DNA of 5,983 nt from positions 1-5,983 of the forward strand of contig CAJXHW010000118.1 in assembly GCA_913054565.1 (NCBI GenBank), read 5' to 3'. The first letter of the stretch is position 1. Each line of letters starts with the position of its first letter. The notes under the pieces were generated by a model. That model was given only the letters and a program-made list of their open reading frames with translations, did not search any database and had not been told where the DNA came from. The translations under genes and the position numbers were made by a program. Source of the DNA: an uncultured Kordia sp. GTDB lineage: Bacteria > Bacteroidota > Bacteroidia > Flavobacteriales > Flavobacteriaceae. Below, one piece after another: positions 1 through 5,556 of the stretch.

Positions 1-56
1 ATTCCTTGTGTGCTTCCGCATACTAAAGCGTTTTTGTTATTTAAATTGAAATTCAT
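1..56 (-). CDS. Short-chain dehydrogenase/reductase (SDR), N-terminal fragment
   Basis: This is a partial gene: only the first 18 codons lie in the window and the rest is beyond the left edge. The visible protein begins MNFNLNNKNALVCGSTQG. It shows a short first beta-strand (NALVCG) followed by the start of the glycine-rich dinucleotide-binding loop of classical SDR enzymes (TGxxxGxG, here CGSTQG followed by a codon starting AT). It would therefore be a cytosolic NAD(P)-dependent oxidoreductase. A second in-frame ATG at 65-63 would add MIT to the N-terminus. Neither ATG has a well-placed Shine-Dalgarno, and I chose the inner one because it gives the usual short lead before the Rossmann strand. 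The gene is 57 nt downstream of the aldehyde dehydrogenase on the same strand, so it is probably the next operon gene. Its substrate cannot be told from this fragment; a role in the lower kynurenine pathway is only an inference from position. Confidence 0.8.
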   Translation of the reverse strand, partial: MNFNLNNKNALVCGSTQG

Positions 57-79
57 AGTAATCATTATAAATGTTAGTT

Positions 80-104
80 GATGCTCCTTTTAAAGGAAAG
101 CATC
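80..104. repeat. Imperfect inverted repeat in the gap before the SDR gene
   Basis: Arms GATGC (80-84) and GCATC (100-104) pair perfectly. After a 2-nt bulge (98-99) the inner arms TCCT (85-88) and AGGA (94-97) also pair, leaving a loop of about 5 nt. In the operon transcript (minus strand) the hairpin lies just after the aldehyde dehydrogenase stop codon and is not followed by a U-run, so it does not look like a terminator of the operon. Read on the plus strand it is followed by a T-rich stretch (105-115), but no plus-strand gene ends here. The minus-strand copy contains AAAAGGAG, which resembles a Shine-Dalgarno but lies 18 or 27 nt before the two candidate SDR start codons. It may be a transcript-processing or stability hairpin, or chance. 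Confidence 0.4.
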
Positions 105-113
105 TATTTTGTT

Positions 114-1556
114 TTAATATTTGATACATATATTTTTCGGTTCAGTGAAAAAACGTAACGCTTCAACACCACCTTCACGACCAACTCCAGAATCTTTTAC
201 ACCACCAAAAGGCGTTCGTAAATCTCGCATCAGCCAAGTATTTATCCATACAATTCCAGCGTGTAAGTGTTTAGCTAGTTGCATACTGCGTGTAAGATTG
301 TTTGTCCAAATAGTACTTGATAATCCGTATTTTACGCCATTAGCAAGAGCTAGTGCTTCTTCATCGGTATCAAATGGCATTATGGTTACAACTGGTCCAA
401 AAATTTCTTCTTGATTTAATCTGCAATTAGCATCTTTAACTTCAATAATAGTAGGCTCTAGGTAATACCCGTTTTCATACCCTTCAACGGTTACATAATT
501 GCCACCACATAGTACTGTACCACCTTCTGTTTCAGCAATATCTATATAAGATTTTACTTTTTCAAGATGTGGTTTTGAAACTAATGCCCCAATATTTGTG
601 TCTGGATCTATTGGGTAGCCAACTTTTAGTGCTTTTGTTTTTACTATAAAATCAGTTTTAAACTTGTAGTAGATACTACGTTCAACAAATATTCTTGACC
701 CACATAAGCAAATTTGTCCTTGATTAGCAAAACTAGACTTTAGTGTTACGTTCAGCATTTTGTCATAATCACAATCAGCAAAAATTAGATTAGGGTTTTT
801 ACCTCCTAATTCTAAGGATAATTTTTTAAACATAGGGGCTGCAGTTCGTGCAATACTTGCTCCAGTTGCTGTTCCTCCTGTAAAAGAAATGGCTTTAATT
901 TTTTCATGTTCAACTATAGCTTGTCCTGTTGTGTGCCCCAAACCGTGAACAATATTTAATACGCCATTTGGTAACCCCGCTTTCACACACAGTTTACCTA
1001 ACAAATAGGCTGTCATAGGCGTAACTTCACTAGGTTTGGCAACTACAGTATTTCCAGCTGCTAAAGCAGGTGCTATTTTCCATGAAAATAAGTATAAAGG
1101 CAAATTCCAAGGAGAAATACATCCTACAACTCCTATTGGTGTTCTTAATGTAAAATTAAAAGCGTTTAAACCAACACTTTCATGTGCTTCACTTGAAAAT
1201 TGAGTAATCGCATGAGCGAAAAATTGAAAATTACTTGAAGCTCTTGGGATGTCGATAGTTTTAGCAAGGCTTAAAGGTTTTCCGTTGTCAATGGCTTCTG
1301 CTAGAGCAAATTCTTCAAGATTCTCCTCTATTAAATTAGCAATATTTGAGAGAATCTTACTTCTATATTCTAAAGTTGTGTTTGACCATTTAGGGAAAGC
1401 CTTAGCTGCAGCTTTATAAGCTTCTTCAATATCATCAGAAGATGAGTTTGGAATTAAGCTATAAACCTCACCGTTTGATGGATTGTAATTGTCAATCCAT
1501 TCATTATTAGTTGGTGCTTTGAATTCTCCGTTTATGTAGTTGAGTATTTTTTTCAT
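114..1556 (-). CDS. amnC: 2-aminomuconate 6-semialdehyde dehydrogenase (ALDH superfamily)
   Basis: This cytosolic NAD-dependent enzyme is predicted to oxidise 2-aminomuconate 6-semialdehyde to 2-aminomuconate (EC 1.2.1.32) in the 3-hydroxyanthranilate meta-cleavage route. The protein has 480 residues, a normal length for aldehyde dehydrogenases. It shows the full ALDH signature set: PWN with Asn151, KPSE with the NAD-binding Lys174, FTGGTATG at 225-232, the general base Glu249 in LELGGK, the nucleophile Cys283 in the motif FANQGQIC, and EIFGP with Glu384 and Phe386. Arg105 (in DIPRAS) and an arginine in MRDLRTPFGG (Arg444 or Arg447) are in plausible places for the substrate-carboxylate arginines described in the Pseudomonas fluorescens enzyme; this is from memory, not an alignment. 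The start ATG is 5 nt after the iclR stop codon. The motifs alone do not separate it from 2-hydroxymuconate semialdehyde dehydrogenase, which is very similar. The aminomuconate assignment rests on the adjacent kynU, kmo and deaminase genes. Confidence 0.88.
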   Translation of the reverse strand: MKKILNYINGEFKAPTNNEWIDNYNPSNGEVYSLIPNSSSDDIEEAYKAAAKAFPKWSNTTLEYRSKILSNIANLIEENLEEFALAEAIDNGKPLSLAKTIDIPRASSNFQFFAHAITQFSSEAHESVGLNAFNFTLRTPIGVVGCISPWNLPLYLFSWKIAPALAAGNTVVAKPSEVTPMTAYLLGKLCVKAGLPNGVLNIVHGLGHTTGQAIVEHEKIKAISFTGGTATGASIARTAAPMFKKLSLELGGKNPNLIFADCDYDKMLNVTLKSSFANQGQICLCGSRIFVERSIYYKFKTDFIVKTKALKVGYPIDPDTNIGALVSKPHLEKVKSYIDIAETEGGTVLCGGNYVTVEGYENGYYLEPTIIEVKDANCRLNQEEIFGPVVTIMPFDTDEEALALANGVKYGLSSTIWTNNLTRSMQLAKHLHAGIVWINTWLMRDLRTPFGGVKDSGVGREGGVEALRFFTEPKNICIKY

Positions 1557-1561
1557 GTGTA

Positions 1562-2323
1562 CTAACTAAAAATTAATTTTAATTGTTGTGCGGTGTGTTT
1601 TAAATCGCCTGTATATGTTTGTATTTCATCTTTGTTAAATCGAGCAGAAGGACCAGACGTGCTTATGGCTGCAATAAATTGTCCGTGATTATTACATACT
1701 GGTACAGCTACGCATACTAAGCCTATTTCATTTTCTTCTAAATCAAGAGCAAAACCTTGTTGTTTGATTTTTTCAATTTCAGAAGTCAATTTTTCAGGAT
1801 TTATGATTGTATTTTTTGTAACACTTTGTAATGTTAATTTTTTAATGGTACTTTTATAATTAGGTTCTGCAAAAGCAAGCATTATTTTTCCTAAAGCTGT
1901 ACAATGCAATGCTTTTTCACTTCCAATTTGTGAATTGATTTGTAAATCATGCCTACCAACAACTTTGTCTAAAAAATAAACTTTATGGTCTTTATATATG
2001 GCAAGATGTGCAGTTTCACCAGCTTGTTTTGCTAATGCTTCCATATACGGTTTGGCTTTGGCAATAAAGTTTTTGTTGATAGGTACTTTTTGGCCTAACT
2101 CAAATAACTTTAAACCCAAACGGTATTTGCCATTATCAGAATTTTGTTGAATGACATTTAAGGTTTCCATTGTAGCCAACATTCTGTATACGGCACTTTT
2201 ATTGGTGCCCATTTTATGAGCCAATTCTGTAACACCAAGTTCTTCAATATGGGAGCTGAAGCAGTCCAATATTTGAAAAGCTTTTGCTACAGAAGTGTTT
2301 AATATTTTCTTTGTTGTATTCAA
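1562..2323 (-). CDS. IclR-family transcriptional regulator of the kynurenine operon
   Basis: This is a DNA-binding regulator of 253 residues, the usual IclR length. The N-terminal winged helix-turn-helix (about residues 11-75) includes the helix VTELAHKMG (31-39), the recognition helix NKSAVYRMLATME (41-53) and the wing ending in GKYRLGLKLFELG. The C-terminal effector-binding domain (about 85-250) carries typical IclR motifs: the conserved segment from ALHCTALGKIMLAF (138-151), GFALDLEENEIGLVCVAVPV (190-209) and the ISTSGPSARF end (220-229). The start is TTG at 2323-2321. The ridA stop codon is in the same frame 6 nt upstream and the next ATG is at residue 39 inside the HTH, so TTG is the only workable common start codon. 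It lies between ridA and the aldehyde dehydrogenase with gaps of 6 and 5 nt, so it is probably co-transcribed with the enzymes. Its likely target is the palindrome upstream of kynU, with a pathway intermediate as effector; both are inferences. The sequence does not show whether it represses or activates. Confidence 0.93.
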   Translation of the reverse strand: MNTTKKILNTSVAKAFQILDCFSSHIEELGVTELAHKMGTNKSAVYRMLATMETLNVIQQNSDNGKYRLGLKLFELGQKVPINKNFIAKAKPYMEALAKQAGETAHLAIYKDHKVYFLDKVVGRHDLQINSQIGSEKALHCTALGKIMLAFAEPNYKSTIKKLTLQSVTKNTIINPEKLTSEIEKIKQQGFALDLEENEIGLVCVAVPVCNNHGQFIAAISTSGPSARFNKDEIQTYTGDLKHTAQQLKLIFS

Positions 2324-2329
2324 GAGTGT

Positions 2330-2752
2330 TTAATTGACTTTTTTGTAAGCCACTACTTTAATTTCAATTAACAAATGTGGATGTGGTAATTGGTGTACAG
2401 CAACTGTTGTACGTGTTGGACCATCATAATCAAAATGATCGGCATATACTTGGTTGTAACCACCAAAATCATTCATGTTTACAAGAAAAGTAGTTACATC
2501 TACAATGTCTTTTAAACTTGCGCCTTCTTCTTTTAAAATGTCATTAATGTTGTCTAAAACGGCTTTTGTTTGTGCTTTAATATTTAAATTGGTTGTTCCG
2601 AATTCATCAACGTTTACACCAATAAATGTATTGTCTGGCCGTCTTGAGCTTGTACCCGATACATAAATAAAATCACCAACACGTTTTACATGTGGAAATT
2701 TTCCTCTTGGCGTTGCTTTACCTTCTATTAATTTTCCTTTATTCATGGTCAT
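2330..2752 (-). CDS. amnD: 2-aminomuconate deaminase, RidA (YjgF/YER057c/UK114) family
   Basis: This small cytosolic enzyme is predicted to hydrolyse 2-aminomuconate to 4-oxalocrotonate and ammonium (EC 3.5.99.5), the step after the aldehyde dehydrogenase of this operon. At 140 residues it matches a single RidA domain; members of the family form trimers. The N-terminal stretch KATPRGKFPHVKRVGDFIYV (12-31) followed by SGTSSRRPDNTF (32-43) resembles the characterised 2-aminomuconate deaminases (AmnD, NbaF) more than generic RidA imine deaminases. The family's carboxylate-binding arginine is Arg114 in GPTRTT, and Glu130 lies in the conserved C-terminal strand LIEIKVVAY. The ATG at 2752 begins 2 nt after the kmo stop codon; a second ATG two codons later (2746) is equally possible. 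There is no Shine-Dalgarno, so translation is probably coupled to kmo. A generic RidA enamine/imine deaminase is the alternative, but context favours the pathway role. Confidence 0.88.
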   Translation of the reverse strand: MTMNKGKLIEGKATPRGKFPHVKRVGDFIYVSGTSSRRPDNTFIGVNVDEFGTTNLNIKAQTKAVLDNINDILKEEGASLKDIVDVTTFLVNMNDFGGYNQVYADHFDYDGPTRTTVAVHQLPHPHLLIEIKVVAYKKVN

Positions 2753-2754
2753 TT

Positions 2755-4167
2755 TTATTTTAAACCTGCAATTTTATCTTCCGATAAAATGTCACTTGTT
2801 TCTTGTTGTATTTTTTTAAGAATATCTTTTAATTCAGCTTCATTCATGTTATGATTTGTAGCAATATCATTGTCAGAAATCATATTTAGTAATGCTTTGT
2901 CTTGTGCACGACCAATTTTCATAGCTTTAGCGTAATTGATATTTTCATTAAAGGTAACCATAGAATATTTAGAAAAGTATTCTGTTGGGAACGTTTTTTC
3001 TAAACTCATTTCTAGTCCTCTTTTTTCTTTAAAAATAGGGTTAGCAACATGATCACGCATTTCATAATAGTTATCAATGGCTAAATCTGCAATAGCATCT
3101 GCATCTTCTTTTCTAGCTTTTTCATAAGCTTTAAAAGTAGCATTCCAGTCACCTGTATGTGTGTTCAGGATTTCATCAAATACTACAACATCTTCAAAAG
3201 AGGCATTCATTCCTTGTCCGTAAAAAGGTACAATAGCATGCGCTGCATCTCCCATTAATAGTGTTTTGCCTTTGTGTTGCCACGGACTGCATTTTACTGT
3301 TCCTAGCGCCCCTGTTGGATTTCCGAAAAACTCTTTGTTTAAATCTGGTATTAACTTTAAAGCATCTGGAAATTGGGTTTCAAAAAACTCCGTTACTTTT
3401 TCAATAGTGGTTAAATTGTTGAAATTATAATCACCATCGTCATAGGACAGAAATAATGTTACAGTGAAACTGCCGTCTAAATTTGGTAATGCGATTAGCA
3501 TGTATTGACCACGTGGCCAAATATGTAAATGACTTTTACTTATTTGATGATTTCCAATGTTATCAGCAGGAATTTCTAATTCTTTATAGCCATGGGTTAG
3601 GTAGTCTTGTGCATAACTGAATAAAAACTTCTTTTCTAAATAGTAGCTTTTTCGTAAAGCTGATCCTGCGCCATCAGTTCCAAAAATTACATCTGCATTG
3701 CATTGTATTTCTTGTTTTGTTTTGTAACATTTAAAACTAGCAGAATTAGTTTCTAAATTAACATGAGTACATTTTTTATTAAAATGAATAGTGACATTAT
3801 CATGTTGTTCAGCTTCATCTAATAAAACAGCATTTAGACCACCTCTTGAAATAGAGTTGATATATTCATCCTCTCTACCTGAATAATTTGAGCTAAAAGT
3901 ATTGCCTTCAATATCATGAATTAAACGCCCATACATTGGAATGCATAATGGAGTTACTTTATCTTCAACCCCTACTAAACGCATTGCTTTTAATCCTCTG
4001 TCAGATAAGGCTAAATTTATTGATCGCCCTGCAGAAATATCTGTAGTTCTTAAGTCCGGCCTGCTTTCGTATAAATCAACTTTAAACCCACGTTGCGCTA
4101 AGCGAAGAGCTAATAATGAACCGCACAAGCCGGCTCCAATAATTAATATGTTTTCTTGTTTAGTCAT
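2755..4167 (-). CDS. kmo: Kynurenine 3-monooxygenase (FAD-dependent aromatic hydroxylase)
   Basis: The enzyme hydroxylates L-kynurenine to 3-hydroxykynurenine using NADPH, O2 and FAD (EC 1.14.13.9). The 470 residues show the class A flavoprotein monooxygenase layout: the N-terminal FAD motif GAGLCG (11-16) with ribose-binding Glu34 (DLYESR), the DG motif around GTDGAGSALR (163-172), and the GD motif GDAAHAIVPFYGQGMNASFE (306-325). Signature KMO segments include SAGRSINLALSDRG (45-58), EYINSISR (101-108) and DNYYEMRDHV (365-374). Arg81, Tyr102, Asn366 and Tyr401 sit where the human enzyme uses Arg85, Tyr99, Asn363 and Tyr398 to bind kynurenine (positions compared from memory). The C-terminus is hydrophilic (NEAELKDILKKIQQE) with no membrane anchor, unlike mitochondrial KMO, so it should be soluble. 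Its ATG shares one base with the kynU stop codon (TAATG), which indicates translational coupling. Confidence 0.96.
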   Translation of the reverse strand: MTKQENILIIGAGLCGSLLALRLAQRGFKVDLYESRPDLRTTDISAGRSINLALSDRGLKAMRLVGVEDKVTPLCIPMYGRLIHDIEGNTFSSNYSGREDEYINSISRGGLNAVLLDEAEQHDNVTIHFNKKCTHVNLETNSASFKCYKTKQEIQCNADVIFGTDGAGSALRKSYYLEKKFLFSYAQDYLTHGYKELEIPADNIGNHQISKSHLHIWPRGQYMLIALPNLDGSFTVTLFLSYDDGDYNFNNLTTIEKVTEFFETQFPDALKLIPDLNKEFFGNPTGALGTVKCSPWQHKGKTLLMGDAAHAIVPFYGQGMNASFEDVVVFDEILNTHTGDWNATFKAYEKARKEDADAIADLAIDNYYEMRDHVANPIFKEKRGLEMSLEKTFPTEYFSKYSMVTFNENINYAKAMKIGRAQDKALLNMISDNDIATNHNMNEAELKDILKKIQQETSDILSEDKIAGLK

Positions 4168-5435
4168 TACAATAAGGTTTTTAATTTTTCAACCATTCTA
4201 AATACATCTTCAAATGAGTTATACATAGGAACTGGTGCACAACGTATAACATCTGGTTCACGCCAATCTGTTATAATATTATTTTCTGTAAGTTGTTTAT
4301 GTAGGTTTTTATCAGCATTCTTTACCTGAATAGAAAGTTGGCAACCTCTTTCTTTCGGGTTTTTAGGTGTTATAATACGTATACGATCTGTGTCAATTTG
4401 ATGAATTAAATATTCAAAATAGCCAGTAAGTAGTTGAGATTTCTCTCTTAAAGCTGTCATTCCTACTTTTGAAAACATATCTAATGACGCTTTAATTGCT
4501 GCCATAGATAAAATAGGAGGGTTGCTTAGTTGATAACCTTCTGCGCCAGGTATTACATCTAATTCTTGACGCATATTAAAACGCGTACTTTTATTATGAC
4601 TCCACCATCCGGAAAATTTATTTAGTGATTTGTTGTGTGCATGTTTTTCGTGTACAAATAATCCTGCTAAACTACCAGGTCCGGAGTTTAGATATTTATA
4701 GGTACACCAAGCTGCAAAATCAACTCCTGAGTTGTGTAGTTCTGGAGAAATGTTTCCAGCACCATGAGCTAAATCTATACCAACCATACAGTTTTTAGCA
4801 TGACCTAGCTCAGCAATTTTTTTAATGTCTAAATACTGTCCTGTATAATAATTTACTCCGCCAATTAACAATAATGCAACTTCATCACCTTGTACTTCAA
4901 GGATATTTTCTAAATCCTCCATTCGTAATAATTCTTCACCATCACGAGGTTTCCATTCAATTAAACCTTCTTTTGGGTCAAAACCATGAAACCGCAATTG
5001 AGATTCTACAGCATATTTGTCTGATGGAAACGCATCGGATTCAATAACAATTTTGAATTTTGTTTTTGTAGGTTGATAAAACGACACCATTAACAAATGT
5101 AAATTTGTTGTTAATGTATTCATTGTTACAACTTCAATAGGTTTGGCACCTACTATTTTTGCCATAGATTCTGTTAAGAATTCATGATACGGCATCCATG
5201 GGTTTTTGGCCTCAAAATGGCCTTCTACACCAAAGTTAGCCCAATCTTCTAATTCTTGATTGATGTATGTTTTGGTAGATTTTGGCTGTAAACCTAATGA
5301 GTTACCACACATATATATCCAATCATTTCCATTTTTGTCTTTTGGAATATGAAATTCATTACGCATGTGTGCTATGCTATCGTTTTGATCTAAGCTTTTC
5401 GCGAATTCTAAACTAGCTTTAAATTGTATTGACAT
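4167..5435 (-). CDS. kynU: Kynureninase (PLP-dependent hydrolase)
   Basis: This cytosolic fold-type I PLP enzyme cleaves 3-hydroxykynurenine to 3-hydroxyanthranilate plus L-alanine, or kynurenine to anthranilate (EC 3.7.1.3). It has 422 residues, a normal length. Visible hallmarks are YMCGNSLGLQP (41-51), the PLP-ring aspartate motif GIDLAHGAGN (219-228; Asp221, His224), the Schiff-base lysine Lys247 in CTYKYLNSGPG (244-254), SGWWSH (275-280), YQLSNPPIL (301-309) with Asn305 matching the human substrate-specificity position Asn333 (from memory), and the C-terminal DVIRCAPVPMYN (395-406) with a probable carboxylate-binding Arg398. It is the first gene of the operon. The start ATG lies 19 nt downstream of an IclR-type palindrome and about 30 nt downstream of the predicted transcription start, and I see no Shine-Dalgarno. 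With kmo next to it, 3-hydroxykynurenine is the likely physiological substrate. Confidence 0.97.
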   Translation of the reverse strand: MSIQFKASLEFAKSLDQNDSIAHMRNEFHIPKDKNGNDWIYMCGNSLGLQPKSTKTYINQELEDWANFGVEGHFEAKNPWMPYHEFLTESMAKIVGAKPIEVVTMNTLTTNLHLLMVSFYQPTKTKFKIVIESDAFPSDKYAVESQLRFHGFDPKEGLIEWKPRDGEELLRMEDLENILEVQGDEVALLLIGGVNYYTGQYLDIKKIAELGHAKNCMVGIDLAHGAGNISPELHNSGVDFAAWCTYKYLNSGPGSLAGLFVHEKHAHNKSLNKFSGWWSHNKSTRFNMRQELDVIPGAEGYQLSNPPILSMAAIKASLDMFSKVGMTALREKSQLLTGYFEYLIHQIDTDRIRIITPKNPKERGCQLSIQVKNADKNLHKQLTENNIITDWREPDVIRCAPVPMYNSFEDVFRMVEKLKTLL

Positions 5436-5453
5436 TACTTTTGTTTTAATAAT

Positions 5454-5468
5454 TGAAACAGTGTTTCA
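5454..5468. promoter_or_regulatory. Perfect 15-bp palindrome, probable IclR-family operator
   Basis: TGAAACAGTGTTTCA has two perfect 7-bp arms around one central base. The size and sequence match the known style of IclR-family operators: E. coli IclR binds near TGGAAATnATTTCCA, and KdgR boxes contain TGAAACAnTGTTTCA-like cores. It directly abuts the predicted -7 element of the kynU promoter (next base 5469) and should cover the transcription start, which fits repression by blocking polymerase. The operon encodes an IclR regulator, the obvious candidate to bind here. I did not see a second copy of the palindrome in the window. Confidence 0.75.
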
Positions 5469-5498
5469 CAAAAATATTAAAAATTGTTTGAAATCAAA
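5469..5498 (-). promoter_or_regulatory. Predicted Bacteroidetes-type promoter of the kynU operon
   Basis: On the minus strand a TTTG box (5498-5495) is followed after 18 nt by TATTTTTG (5476-5469), which matches the Bacteroidetes sigma-ABfA consensus of -33 TTTG and -7 TAnnTTTG. Transcription should start a few bases after 5469, inside the adjoining palindrome, giving a leader of roughly 25-30 nt before the kynU ATG. Each element is short and the region is AT-rich, so chance is possible. The spacing and the position next to the operator raise confidence. Confidence 0.65.
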
Positions 5499-5556
5499 TA
5501 GTAGTTGTTAATGATGTTATAAACTGTTAATTATTAATGTTGTATATTTAAAAAAG

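Noticed and set aside
80..115. Rho-independent terminator on the plus strand (stem followed by a T-rich stretch)
   Set aside because: No plus-strand gene leads into it, the stem is short and bulged, and in the direction of the operon there is no U-run.
121..414. Plus-strand open frame of 97 codons
   Set aside because: It lies wholly inside the aldehyde dehydrogenase on the opposite strand, and its translation has no domain-like character. It is a shadow of the real gene, which has all ALDH motifs.
728..735. A minus-strand TAGTTTTG match to the -7 consensus inside the aldehyde dehydrogenase gene
   Set aside because: It lies deep within the coding region and far from any start codon; such short matches are expected by chance in an AT-rich sequence.
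2475..2666. Plus-strand open frame of 63 codons
   Set aside because: It is antisense to the RidA-fold deaminase, whose conserved residues are intact; there is no promoter or family signal for the antisense frame.
3941..4201. Plus-strand open frame of 86 codons
   Set aside because: It is antisense to the kmo N-terminus and the kynU end, where the GAGLCG FAD motif is encoded on the minus strand.
5487..5498. Inverted repeat TTTGAAATCAAA as a second operator
   Set aside because: The arms are only 5 bp, differ from the main palindrome and overlap the -33 box; chance is the simpler explanation.
5543..5550. TATATTTA as a -7 element for the divergent membrane-protein gene
   Set aside because: It matches TAnnTTTG at five of six fixed positions, but no TTTG lies at a proper distance upstream and it ends only 6 nt before the ATG. 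In such AT-rich DNA this is not convincing.
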